12,280 nucleotides of DNA, taken from JBOHER01 sp050701115 (lineage in GTDB: Bacteria > Actinomycetota > Actinomycetes > Mycobacteriales > Pseudonocardiaceae). Positions 1 through 7,442 of the stretch are shown piece after piece. The stretch is taken from NCBI GenBank assembly GCA_050701115.1, contig JBOHER010000269.1, forward strand, positions 1 through 12,280, written 5' to 3'. Within the stretch, counting starts at the first letter, position 1, and each line of letters opens with the position of its first letter. The position numbers and the translations under genes were made by a program. The notes beneath the pieces were generated by a model. The model saw nothing but the letters and a program-made list of their open reading frames with translations, had not been told where the DNA came from and made no database searches.

Positions 1-125
1 ACGCTGGTGCGGCCGACGCGGTCGTGCTTGACGTTCTTCCAGACCCATTCGTCGGGGTCGAGCTGCGGGGAGTAGGCGGGCAGGACGAAGACCTTGATCT
101 GGCCGCCGGTGGACTCGACGAACTT
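1..125 (-). pseudogene. IS630-family transposase, C-terminal fragment
   Basis: Reading the minus strand gives an open frame of 41 codons running off the left window edge. It contains FVLPAYSPQLDPDEWVWKN, the hallmark end of the DDE_3 catalytic domain of IS630-type transposases. The Glu in DPDEW is the expected third acidic catalytic residue. The frame begins abruptly at the transposon end (126), so the upstream two thirds of the protein, including the first two catalytic Asp residues, are missing. They are not found on the far side of the transposon either. The gene is therefore a broken remnant, at least at its 5' side. The family assignment is firm; the particular IS cannot be named. Confidence 0.85.
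121..125. repeat. Possible left target duplication (imperfect)
   Basis: The pentamer aactt directly precedes the transposon's GGGG end. Tn3-family elements usually duplicate 5 bp of target. The pentamer on the other side is aactc, so the match is four of five. This could be a mutated duplication or chance, given the non-contiguous flanks. Confidence 0.3.
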
Positions 126-162
126 GGGGTAACGGTAACGCCGCTGTCACGAGCCCCAATGG
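126..162 (+). repeat. Left terminal inverted repeat of the first Tn3-family transposon
   Basis: It starts GGGGT and contains GGTAACG and CTGTCAC, then AGCCCCAATGG. Aligned by eye with the complement of 7443-7479 it matches at 31 of 37 positions; the differences are at positions 6-8, 16-17 and 26. A GGGG start and a length near 38 bp are typical of Tn3-family ends. tnpA starts 19 bp inside it. Confidence 0.93.
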
Positions 163-181
163 ACGGCGATGATGGCTCGTC

Positions 182-3100
182 ATGGAGCACTTGTCGGACG
201 ATGTGGGCGAGTTAGTCGAGTTCTGGACCCTGCTCGATGAGGACCGCGCGCTGCTGGGGGGCAGGCGTGGCGCTACGGCGCTCGGGTTCGCGCTGCTGCT
301 GAAGCACTACAGCCGACACGGCCGGTTTCCGCGCGGCTCCGCAGAGTTGTCGGATGCCGTGGTCGAGTTCGTGGCCCGCCAGGTGGGCGTGCCCGCGGCG
401 GACCTTGGCTTCTACGAGTGGTCTGGTAGCACGATCGAGTACCACCGCAGCCAGATCCGTGCCCATCTGGGCTTTCGGGTGGCCACACTCAATGACCAGG
501 AGAAGCTGACGGCATGGCTGGCCGCCAACGTGGCCCAAGCCGAGCGCCGGCCTGAGCGGGTCCGTGAAGAGCTGCTCGCCCAGTTCCGGGTGGAACAGAT
601 CGAGCCACCCACGCCTGGACGGCTGCTTCGGATGGTGCGCTCGGCGTTGCGCGCCGCCGAGCAGGACTGGACTTTGCGGATCTCGATGAGGCTGGACCCG
701 CCGGTGATATCCCGCCTGCTGGGCCTGATCGACGCCGACACCGAGGCTGAGGCTGAGGCTGAGCTCGAAGAGGATGGAGCCCAAGGTTCCGATAGCGTGC
801 TCGGACTGATCAAGTCGATGCCGGGGAACGTGAGCCTGGAGTCGATGATGACCGAGATCAGCAAGCTCGAAGCAGTCCGGGCTGTCGGTCTACCTGCCGG
901 TCTGTTCGCAGACGTGGCGCCCAAGGTGCTGGACGGGTGGCGGGCCAGGGCGGCAGTCGAGGCGCCCTCCCATCTGCGCCGGCACTCCGAGCCCCTGACC
1001 CTCACGCTGCTGGCCGCCCTGCTCCACCAGCGGGAACGCGAGATCACCGACACGCTGGTGGAACTGCTCATCGCCACCGTCCACCGCATCGGCGCCCGTG
1101 CCGAGCGCAGGGTCACCGAAGAGCTGATCAACGCCTTCAAACGGGTGTCGGGTAAGGAGAACATCCTCTTCTCGATCGCCGAAGCGGCACTGGAGAAGCC
1201 CGACGATGCGGTGCGGGCTGTCGTCTTCCCGGCCGTGGCTGGCGGCGAGCAGACGCTTCGGGAGCTGGTTCACGAGTTCAAGACCAAGGGCCCGGTCTAT
1301 CGGCGCACCGTGCAGACCACGCTGAAGGCCTCCTACACCGGGCACTACCGGCGCGGGCTGATCGCGCTGCTGGAGGTGTTGGAGTTCCGGAGCAACAACA
1401 CCGCGCACCATCCGGTGATCGACGCGTTGACGCTGATTGGCCGGTACGCCAAGGCTGGCAACCTGACCTACTACCCACTCGGGGAGAACGTGCCCGCCCA
1501 CCGGGGCGCCACCGGTGACTGGTCCGACCTGGTCTACCGGACCGATACGAAGGGCCGGCGCCGCGTCGCCCGGATGGTGTACGAGGTCGTCACGTTCCAG
1601 GCGCTGCGAGAGCAGCTGCGCTGCAAGGAGATCTGGGTCGTCGGCGCGGACTCCTGGCGAAACCCCGACGAGGACCTGCCCGCCGACTTCGAGGAACGAC
1701 GGGCCGACAACTACCGGGAACTACGCAAACCGTTGGACCCCACCGTGTTCATCGACGACCTGCGCGCGGAGATGGCGGCCGCGCTGGGCGAACTCGATGC
1801 GGCGATCCCGACGCTCGACTGGTTGGACATCACCGACCGTGCCTCCGGGCCGATCACGCTGACCAAGTACGAGGCGGCACCCGAGCCGCGCAACCTCCGA
1901 CGCCTCAAGGATGAAGTACGTCGGCGCTGGGGAACCGTCGCGCTGATCGACATCCTCAAGGAGGCCGTCCTGCGCACCGGCTGTCTGAACCAGATCAGCG
2001 CCGTCGCAGGCAGCGGCACGCTGCCGGTCGAGGTACTGGCCGAACGGCTGATGCTGGCCATCTACGCCTACGGCACCAACACCGGTATCCGTTCGGTAGC
2101 CGCCGGCGGCGGCCACGGGCACAGCGAGGACGAGATCCGCTACGTACGGCGCCGCTACCTAACCCGCGACACCGCAGCGGCGGTGGCCATTGGCATCGCC
2201 AACGCCACGTTCGCGGCCAGGCGACAGACCGTGTGGGGTGAGGGCTCGACCGCGGTTGCCTCGGACTCCACCCACTTCCGCTCCTACGATCAGAACATCT
2301 TCACCGAGTGGCACTCCCGCTACGGCGGCCGCGGCATCCTCATCTATTGGCATGTCGACCGCGGATCAATGGTCGTGCACTCCCAGACCCTGCGCGCCTC
2401 CGCTTCCGAGGTCCACGCGATGGTCGAGGGCGCGATCCGGCACGGCACCACGATGAAGGTCGAGGGCAACTACGTCGACACCCACGGCCAGTCCGAGATC
2501 GGGTTCGGGATCACCCGGCTGCTCGGCTTCGACCTGCTGCCGAGAATCAAGCAGATCAATCGGGTCCGGCTGTACCGGCCGGTCGCCGGCCAGCCCGACG
2601 CCTACCCGCAACTGACCCCGGCCCTGACCCGCCCGATCCGCTGGGACCTGGTCGAGCAGAACTACGACCAGATGATCAAGTACGCCACCGCGATCCGCCA
2701 AGGGACCGCCTCCACCGAGGCGATCCTGCGCCGCTTCACCCGCTCTGCGTCCCATCCCACCTACCAGGCGATGCTCGAGGTCGGCCGAGCGCAGCGCACC
2801 ATCTTCGTCGCCCGCTACCTGCGCAGCCGCGAACTGCAACGCGAGATCACCGAGGGCCTCAATGTCGTCGAGGCGTTCAACGGGGCGAACTCGGTCATCT
2901 ACTACGGCAAGGGCGGCGAGATCGCCTCCAACCGCAAGGAAGAGCAGGAGTTGACCGTGTTGTGCCTGCGGATCCTGCAGGCCGCGCTCGTCTACGTGAA
3001 CACGCTCCTGCTCCAAGACGTACTCGTCGAAGACGAGTGGGCGGGCCTGCTGACCGCCGAAGACCGCCGCGGCCTCACCCCACTGTTCTGGCAGCACGTG

Positions 3101-3187
3101 CTGCCCTATGGCGAGGTGAGACTCGACATGAACGCCCGGCTCAGTATCCGAACGACCCCGCCATCCAGCCCAATCGAGAGCCCGTAA
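182..3187 (+). CDS. tnpA: Tn3-family transposase TnpA (first element)
   Basis: This is a full-length Tn3-type DDE transposase of 1001 residues, close to the usual 950-1000. It binds the 37-bp ends and carries out replicative strand transfer. The N-terminal DUF4158-like DNA-binding part begins with GRRGATALGFALLLKHYSRHGRFP. The C-terminal catalytic domain holds Asp695 in ASDSTHF, Asp766 in YVDTHGQSEIGF and probably Glu897 in NVVEAFN. Residues 188-198 are an acidic linker encoded by a hexanucleotide repeat. A stop codon lies at 170-172 in this frame, so ATG 182 is the first available ATG; no clear Shine-Dalgarno is visible. The C-terminus carries about ten more residues than the second transposase, ending in a Ser/Pro-rich tail. 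Its stop is 8 bp from the convergent ligase stop. The catalytic domain is clearly homologous, but not identical, to the second transposase. Confidence 0.97.
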   Translation: MEHLSDDVGELVEFWTLLDEDRALLGGRRGATALGFALLLKHYSRHGRFPRGSAELSDAVVEFVARQVGVPAADLGFYEWSGSTIEYHRSQIRAHLGFRVATLNDQEKLTAWLAANVAQAERRPERVREELLAQFRVEQIEPPTPGRLLRMVRSALRAAEQDWTLRISMRLDPPVISRLLGLIDADTEAEAEAELEEDGAQGSDSVLGLIKSMPGNVSLESMMTEISKLEAVRAVGLPAGLFADVAPKVLDGWRARAAVEAPSHLRRHSEPLTLTLLAALLHQREREITDTLVELLIATVHRIGARAERRVTEELINAFKRVSGKENILFSIAEAALEKPDDAVRAVVFPAVAGGEQTLRELVHEFKTKGPVYRRTVQTTLKASYTGHYRRGLIALLEVLEFRSNNTAHHPVIDALTLIGRYAKAGNLTYYPLGENVPAHRGATGDWSDLVYRTDTKGRRRVARMVYEVVTFQALREQLRCKEIWVVGADSWRNPDEDLPADFEERRADNYRELRKPLDPTVFIDDLRAEMAAALGELDAAIPTLDWLDITDRASGPITLTKYEAAPEPRNLRRLKDEVRRRWGTVALIDILKEAVLRTGCLNQISAVAGSGTLPVEVLAERLMLAIYAYGTNTGIRSVAAGGGHGHSEDEIRYVRRRYLTRDTAAAVAIGIANATFAARRQTVWGEGSTAVASDSTHFRSYDQNIFTEWHSRYGGRGILIYWHVDRGSMVVHSQTLRASASEVHAMVEGAIRHGTTMKVEGNYVDTHGQSEIGFGITRLLGFDLLPRIKQINRVRLYRPVAGQPDAYPQLTPALTRPIRWDLVEQNYDQMIKYATAIRQGTASTEAILRRFTRSASHPTYQAMLEVGRAQRTIFVARYLRSRELQREITEGLNVVEAFNGANSVIYYGKGGEIASNRKEEQELTVLCLRILQAALVYVNTLLLQDVLVEDEWAGLLTAEDRRGLTPLFWQHVLPYGEVRLDMNARLSIRTTPPSSPIESP
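743..763 (+). repeat. Hexanucleotide repeat inside tnpA
   Basis: GAGGCT is repeated three times and followed by GAG. It encodes alternating Glu-Ala in an acidic linker between the N-terminal region and the rest of TnpA. Being a multiple of three, it can change length without breaking the frame. The second transposase has a different acidic stretch (DDEEADGEE) at the equivalent place. Confidence 0.8.
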
Positions 3188-3195
3188 GGGGATCC

Positions 3196-4506
3196 TCAAT
3201 TGGGGCGGTCGTCGCGGACGCGGTTGAGTTTGCCGACGGATCGCTCCAGCGTGTCGGGTTCTATGACTTCTATGGTCACGGTGACGCCGATGCCTTCCTT
3301 GATGTGGGTAGCCAGCTCGGCGGCCGCTGCTGCGCGACGTTCGGAGGGTGTGTCGTGACGGGCCTCGATGTTCACGGCCATGTGGTCGAGGCGATCTGGC
3401 ATGGTGAGCACGATCTCGAAGTGTGGCGACAGGCCCTGGGTACGTAGGACGAGTTCCTCGATCTGGGTCGGGAAGACGTTGACCCCGTGCAGGATGATCA
3501 TGTCGTCGGATCGGCCGGTGACCTTCTCCATGCGCCGGAAGGCGGGGCGCGCGGTGCCGGGAAGCAGGCGGGTCAGGTCGCGGGTGCGGTAGCGGATGAT
3601 CGGCATGGCCTGTTTGGTGAGCGAGGTGAAGACCAGTTCGCCGCGTTCACCCCCGCGCAGCACAGAGTGGTCCAGCGGGTCGACCACCTCGGGATAGAAG
3701 TGGTCCTCCCACACGTGCAGCCCGTCCTTGGTCTCGACGCACTCCTGGGAGACGCCAGGGCCGATGACCTCTGAGAGGCCGTAGATGTCGACGGCGTGCA
3801 TGTCGGCGCGGTCCTCGATCTCGGTGCGCATCTGCTCGGTCCACGGCTCGGCCCCGAAGATTCCGATCCGGAGCGACGAAGCGCGCGGGTCGAGACCCTG
3901 GCGTTCGAACTCGTCGAGCAGGGTGAGCATGTACGACGGCGTGACCATGATGACGTCGGGTCGGAAGTCGGTGATCAGTTGTACCTGCCGGGCAGTCATG
4001 CCGCCCGAGGCGGGGACGACGGTGCAGCCGAGCTTCTCGGCACCGTAGTGGGCTCCGAGACCCCCGGTGAACAGGCCGTACCCGTAGGAGACGTGCACCA
4101 TGTCGTCTGGTCGACCACCGGCTGCCCGGATCGATCTGGCCACCAGGGTCGCCCAGGTGTCGACGTCGGTGGCGGTGTAACCGACGACGGTGGGTTTGCC
4201 GGTCGTACCGCTGGAGGCATGGATGCGGGTGACCTGGTTGCGGGGTACGGCGAACATCCCGAACGGGTAGGTCTCACGCAGGTCAGCCTTCGTCGTGAAC
4301 GGGAACTTCGCGAGATCATCCAGCGACTTGCAGTCGTCGGGGTGAACGCCATGCTTGTCGAACCGACTCCGGTAGAAGGGCACGCCGTCGTAGGCATGTC
4401 GCAACGTCCACCGCAGCCGCTCGAGTTGCAGCGCCTGCAACTCGTCGGGTCCGAGTCGTTCGGCGGAGTCGAGTTCCTCCAACCCTGGTGCCTCTCCGAG
4501 CCTCAT
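3196..4506 (-). CDS. paaK: Phenylacetate-CoA ligase (PaaK-like)
   Basis: This predicted cytosolic enzyme activates phenylacetate, or a related aryl-acetic acid, with ATP and CoA to its CoA thioester, the entry step of aerobic phenylacetate breakdown. It is a 436-residue adenylate-forming enzyme, matching the family's usual length of about 430-440. Visible motifs are the phosphate loop ASSGTTGKP (97-105), DIYGLSEVIGPG (240-251), RYRTRD (305-310) and GRSDDMIILHGVNVFP (331-346). The C-terminal lid has Lys426 in SVGKLNRV, the expected catalytic lysine. ATG 4506 is chosen over an upstream in-frame ATG at 4611 because AGGAG (4516-4520) sits 9 bases before it and conserved sequence begins there. It starts 22 bp after the nitrilase stop, so the two are probably co-transcribed. 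An aryl-acetate substrate is inferred from family and neighbour; a hydroxylated or indolic acid is possible. Confidence 0.92.
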   Translation of the reverse strand: MRLGEAPGLEELDSAERLGPDELQALQLERLRWTLRHAYDGVPFYRSRFDKHGVHPDDCKSLDDLAKFPFTTKADLRETYPFGMFAVPRNQVTRIHASSGTTGKPTVVGYTATDVDTWATLVARSIRAAGGRPDDMVHVSYGYGLFTGGLGAHYGAEKLGCTVVPASGGMTARQVQLITDFRPDVIMVTPSYMLTLLDEFERQGLDPRASSLRIGIFGAEPWTEQMRTEIEDRADMHAVDIYGLSEVIGPGVSQECVETKDGLHVWEDHFYPEVVDPLDHSVLRGGERGELVFTSLTKQAMPIIRYRTRDLTRLLPGTARPAFRRMEKVTGRSDDMIILHGVNVFPTQIEELVLRTQGLSPHFEIVLTMPDRLDHMAVNIEARHDTPSERRAAAAAELATHIKEGIGVTVTIEVIEPDTLERSVGKLNRVRDDRPN

Positions 4507-4515
4507 CCTCACGTA

Positions 4516-4520
4516 CTCCT
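4516..4520 (-). promoter_or_regulatory. Ribosome binding site of the CoA ligase
   Basis: AGGAG on the minus strand lies 9 bases before ATG 4506 and decides the start of the ligase. It sits in the 22-bp gap after the nitrilase stop. Confidence 0.75.
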
Positions 4521-4528
4521 CTCTAGAG

Positions 4529-5548
4529 TCAGGTCGTGGCCATGGCGGGCGGGAACTCCTCCGCCCGTTGCGGCACCGACACCGACGTTGCGGGCTCGGG
4601 CTGCGCCTCAACCGTCCGGGGGGCGGGGTTGCGGTTGAGGAGCAGCCGGTAGACGTCGGGGCGGGAGTAGTGGCCGACCGGGTCGGCAGCAGACTTCGCG
4701 ATCGCGATCAGCGCAGGGTCGAGGTCGGCGTAGAGAATGCCTTCCTCGGTCTCCGGTAGCGGCTCGGCCAAGGGGGTGCCCTCGGGCCCGTAGATCCGGG
4801 CGAAGCCGCCCCCCGGCAACAGCAACTGCTGTTTGAGCTCGGTGTCGCAGAACACCTCGTGCGCAGCCGGCCCGATCACGCCGCACGGCGCTAGGACGAA
4901 CGTTTGGCCCTCCACGGCGTACATCAGGCTGGCAGCGTTGTTCACCTCGGGGCCGAGTGCCGTGGCGGCACCCCGGTAGACCGAGAAACTGGGCCAGGAG
5001 GCGACGTGGATCTCTTCACCCAGGCTGTACATCGCGTACTTGGTCAGCGGCTGCAGGTGCTCCCAGCAGTTGAGCGCACCGATCTTGCCGAGGGCGGTGT
5101 CGTGCACCTGCAGGTCGCTGCCGTCTCCCTCCCCGAAGACGGAGCGTTCCACGTGGGTGGGCTTGAGCTTGCGGCGCACCGAGATGAGTTCCCCGGTGTC
5201 TGAGATGAACGCCTGGGACATGTACAGGCTTCCGCCGGCGCGCTCGCTGAAGCCGAACACGACGTGGATCTTGTTGGCCGCGGCCGCCGAACAGAGTTGC
5301 TGCATCTCCGCGCCGTCGCGGGTCATCGAGTTGGCGGCGTACCGGGGGACGAACGCCATCCCGGCGGCGGGCGAGTCGAGCCAGATCCACCAGGGGTAGC
5401 CGGGGATGGCCAGTTCCCCGAACGCCACCAGTTGGGCGCCGCCACTGGCGGCCTCGCCGATCAACGCGGACAGCTTCTCCACTCCTGCCGCAAGGTCCAA
5501 CCAAGCGGACTCCGCTTGCACTGCTGCTACCCGCACTGTGCCGTCCAT
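4529..5548 (-). CDS. nitA: Nitrilase (NitA-like)
   Basis: This predicted cytosolic enzyme hydrolyses an organic nitrile directly to the carboxylic acid and ammonia. It has 339 residues. The catalytic triad of the carbon-nitrogen hydrolase superfamily is visible: Glu45 in FGELAIPGYPWW, Lys129 in RRKLKPTHVER and nucleophile Cys161 in ALNCWEHLQPL. Further nitrilase-specific segments are LTKYAMYS, VASWPSFSVY, YAVEGQTFV, GGGFARI and ADPVGHYSRPDV. The overall pattern recalls, from memory, the aromatic nitrilases of Rhodococcus rhodochrous J1 and K22. The start is set by GGAGG six bases before ATG 5548, where similarity also begins, rather than the longer frame from 5665. It lies between the regulator and the CoA ligase, which would use its acid product. 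Substrate preference (benzonitrile-like, arylacetonitrile or aliphatic) cannot be settled from sequence; the ligase favours arylacetonitriles. Confidence 0.95.
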   Translation of the reverse strand: MDGTVRVAAVQAESAWLDLAAGVEKLSALIGEAASGGAQLVAFGELAIPGYPWWIWLDSPAAGMAFVPRYAANSMTRDGAEMQQLCSAAAANKIHVVFGFSERAGGSLYMSQAFISDTGELISVRRKLKPTHVERSVFGEGDGSDLQVHDTALGKIGALNCWEHLQPLTKYAMYSLGEEIHVASWPSFSVYRGAATALGPEVNNAASLMYAVEGQTFVLAPCGVIGPAAHEVFCDTELKQQLLLPGGGFARIYGPEGTPLAEPLPETEEGILYADLDPALIAIAKSAADPVGHYSRPDVYRLLLNRNPAPRTVEAQPEPATSVSVPQRAEEFPPAMATT

Positions 5549-5554
5549 GTGTCG

Positions 5555-5559
5555 CCTCC
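5555..5559 (-). promoter_or_regulatory. Ribosome binding site of the nitrilase
   Basis: GGAGG on the minus strand is six bases before ATG 5548. It supports the shorter start over an in-frame ATG 117 bp upstream. Confidence 0.8.
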
Positions 5560-5579
5560 AGAATCGTTCGGCAAGACTG

Positions 5580-5597
5580 ATGACTGAGCTATGACTG
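5580..5597. promoter_or_regulatory. Candidate regulator operator upstream of the nitrilase
   Basis: ATGACTG occurs at 5580-5586 and again at 5591-5597, spaced 11 bp apart, about one helical turn. It lies in the 97-bp gap between the regulator stop and the nitrilase start. AraC-type proteins bind direct repeats near their target promoters, so this is a plausible binding site. No clear -10 or -35 was identified with confidence, and the link is inference. Confidence 0.35.
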
Positions 5598-5645
5598 ACA
5601 TCGTGTGCCTGCTGGACGCCGTGCGGCTGACCATTCGTGCCAGCG

Positions 5646-6617
5646 CTAGAGACCGGGCGTGCCAATCTGACGCAGGTCGCGGTACTCCCCGGGAGTCATC
5701 CCCGTGGCGGCTCGGAACGCACGGTGGAAGCCGGACTCGCTGTCGAAGCCACAGGCGCTGGCCACAGCTGCGACGGTCCAATGCTGCTGGGTGACGAGGA
5801 TGGCCTTGGATCGTTCGATCCGCATCCGGCGCAGCTGCCCCGCGATCCCGTCACCCTCGCCACCGAACGCGCGGTAGAGCGTGCGTCGGGACACGTGAAT
5901 GGACACCGCAACGGCTTCGGCGTCGAGATGGGGGTTGTCGAGGTTGAGACACAGGAACTCGACTGCGTGGGCGCGGACCAGTGACCGCACCATCTCGGCG
6001 TCCGGCTCAACTCGCGCGACCATGGACGCCGCGGCGCCAAGCAGCCCGACGGCTTGGGGGATGAGCACCGCGGACTCGACCGGGCTCGCCTTCGCTGCCC
6101 CTGCCAGGGAGGTGAAGAACCCAGGAACCACGACACCCGGGCCAGTTGATCCCAGGGTGCGGGCGGTCAACGTGCGGGTGTCTCGGAACGGCAGCTCGCC
6201 CCTCGGCACTTGGACAACCAGCTGTTCGAACGGGTCATCGAAGTGCAATGTGTACGGACGGGTGCTGTCATAGAACGCCATGTCACCCACCTGGAGCACC
6301 GCGCTTCGGCCGTCCTGCTCGACGCGACCCTCCCCCCGCAACTGGATGCTGGCCAGCAGGAACTCCTCCTGGCTGTGTGTGATGAGGGAGGCGGTGCGAC
6401 GTACATGCTGGCTCCCCGCCGCCACCCTGGACATCTCAAGGTCGCCGACCGCGGTGTGCTCGATCTGGCCACGGAACTGGGCACCTGGGACTGGGTCCGC
6501 GCTCAACTTGACGAAGGTCGCACAGATCATCTCGCGCCAATACGCGAATGCCTCACCCACCGGCACGGTGGAGGTGCTCAACTCCGCGTAGGCGTGCCGA
6601 TCCTGTGCCACAGCCAT
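5646..6617 (-). CDS. nitR: AraC-family transcriptional regulator (NitR-like)
   Basis: This is a predicted DNA-binding activator of the nitrilase and ligase genes. The 323-residue form is close to the length of NitR, the AraC-type regulator paired with nitrilase genes in Rhodococcus. The N-terminal half resembles the AraC-binding-like sensor domain, with FAYWREMICATFVKL near residue 24 and VLQVGDMAFYDSTRPY near 107. The C-terminus has the two helix-turn-helices: LDAEAVAVSIHVSRRTLYRAF (about 231-251) and the signature WTVAAVASACGFDSESGFHRAF followed by TGMTPGEYR. The frame is open upstream to 6890, but that part is low-complexity and crosses the likely promoter/res region. ATG 6617 is preferred, with GTG 6623 as an alternative; no strong ribosome site decides between them. 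It is encoded upstream of and on the same strand as the nitrilase, with a 97-bp gap. Confidence 0.9.
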   Translation of the reverse strand: MAVAQDRHAYAELSTSTVPVGEAFAYWREMICATFVKLSADPVPGAQFRGQIEHTAVGDLEMSRVAAGSQHVRRTASLITHSQEEFLLASIQLRGEGRVEQDGRSAVLQVGDMAFYDSTRPYTLHFDDPFEQLVVQVPRGELPFRDTRTLTARTLGSTGPGVVVPGFFTSLAGAAKASPVESAVLIPQAVGLLGAAASMVARVEPDAEMVRSLVRAHAVEFLCLNLDNPHLDAEAVAVSIHVSRRTLYRAFGGEGDGIAGQLRRMRIERSKAILVTQQHWTVAAVASACGFDSESGFHRAFRAATGMTPGEYRDLRQIGTPGL

Positions 6618-6777
6618 TTCCACAGTTTGCGGCCCCCGCGCGCCAACGACAAGCAGGCCTTTGCATCGAATCGTGGTCGACGGTCGGCCATCGACAGTTG
6701 TCCGTAAGACGAACCACCAGCGGGCACCCGAGCCGGTTCCCGGCCTGCATCCACTGGCCAGCGGACCCGTCGTCCCG

Positions 6778-6817
6778 TTAGACCCGCCCGGTGAAATGCC
6801 CGGTGGCGGGGGGCTAA
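6778..6817. repeat. Inverted repeat upstream of tnpR
   Basis: TTAGACCCGCC (6778-6788) is nearly complementary to GGCGGGGGGCTAA (6805-6817), with a spacer of about 16 bases containing part of a repeated CCCGGTG. It lies just before the likely tnpR promoter, so it could be a resolvase subsite, an operator or a stem-loop. Confidence 0.5.
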
Positions 6818-6821
6818 CTGC

Positions 6822-6827
6822 TACAGT
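6822..6827 (+). promoter_or_regulatory. Possible -10 element for leaderless tnpR
   Basis: TACAGT fits the TANNNT -10 pattern and ends 7 bases before the tnpR ATG at 6835. Transcription would then start at or next to the ATG, giving a leaderless message, which is common in actinomycetes. There is no Shine-Dalgarno before this ATG and no good -35. Confidence 0.4.
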
Positions 6828-6834
6828 CTTCCGA

Positions 6835-7414
6835 ATGACCGAGATGCTCATCGGGTACGCGCGCTGCTCGACCGACGAGCAGGACCTCACCTCCCAACGG
6901 GATGCCCTGTCCAGGCTCGGCGTGAGCGCAAAACGGATCTACGTCGACCATGGGTTGACCGGAGCGAACCGCGCCCGGCCGGGGTTGCGTGAGGCGCTGG
7001 CGGCGTGCCGCGCCGGGGACACCCTCGTGGTCACCAAGCTCGACCGGCTCCTTGCCGGATGCACGCGACATCGTTGATGAACTGACGGCTCGTGACGTGA
7101 AGTTGAGCCTCGGCGGGTCTGTCCATGACCCGACCGACCCTGTGGGCAGGTTGCTGTTCAACGTCCTGGGGATGGTCGCCGAGTTTGAGGCCGACCTGAT
7201 CAGGTTGAGGACGAGAGAAGGCATGAAGGTCGCCAAGGCCAAGGGTCGACTGCGTGGCAAGCAGCCGAAACTGAACCCAAAGCAAGAAGCACACCTGGTG
7301 AAGCTGCACGATGCTGGCGAGCACACCACCGCCGATCTCGGCGAGCTGTTCGGGGTGGCCCGCTCGACGGTGTATCGCACGGTCAAGCGGGCGCAGTCCT
7401 CACCAGGGACCTGA
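6835..7414 (+). pseudogene. tnpR: Serine resolvase TnpR, frameshifted
   Basis: This gene would encode a resolvase that separates transposition cointegrates at res. The first part (6835-7050) reads MLIGYARCSTDEQDLTSQRDAL, with the expected catalytic serine (Ser12), and continues to VVTKLDRL. The second part, one frame over (7051-7414), reads LPDARDIVDELTARDVKLSLGG, then FEADLIRLRTREGM, and ends with a helix-turn-helix (TADLGELFGVARSTVYRTV). The conserved joining motif is normally KLDRLARSLPDA. Here LARS is cut after LeuR's neighbour at 7050/7051, consistent with loss of about 8 bp that removes Ala-Arg-Ser and shifts the frame. The unshifted frame stops at 7077. Loss of the active-site arginine and of the whole DNA-binding half should abolish activity. 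A sequencing error is the main alternative. Confidence 0.9.
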
Positions 7415-7442
7415 GCCAGACATTCGAGGACACGGACCCCCA

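Larger units (their letters stand above)
6618..6834. promoter_or_regulatory. Divergent regulator/tnpR intergenic region with candidate res site
   Basis: These 217 bp separate the minus-strand regulator from the plus-strand resolvase. TGTCCGTAA at 6699-6707 differs at one position from the half-site TGTCYRTTA bound by Tn3-type resolvases (consensus from memory), and imperfect GTCGA/TCGAC dyads lie just before it. A res site is expected beside tnpR. An inverted repeat follows at 6778-6817. The region presumably also holds the regulator promoter. The exact subsites are not resolved. Confidence 0.4.

Noticed and set aside
412..1164. Minus-strand frame of 250 codons opposite tnpA
   Set aside because: It is very Ser/Arg/Ala-rich with no recognisable domain, and the opposite strand encodes conserved transposase.
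2308..3447. Plus-strand frame of 379 codons spanning the end of tnpA and the start of the ligase region
   Set aside because: It overlaps tnpA in another frame and the ligase on the opposite strand. Its protein is Arg/Pro-rich low-complexity sequence typical of a GC-rich shadow frame.
5549..5665. 39-residue N-terminal extension of the nitrilase
   Set aside because: The strong GGAGG before ATG 5548 and the start of nitrilase similarity there favour the shorter form, and the extension would overlap the end of the regulator.
6618..6890. N-terminal extension of the AraC-type regulator to ATG 6890
   Set aside because: The added residues are low-complexity, unlike the family, and would overlap the tnpR start and the likely promoter/res region.
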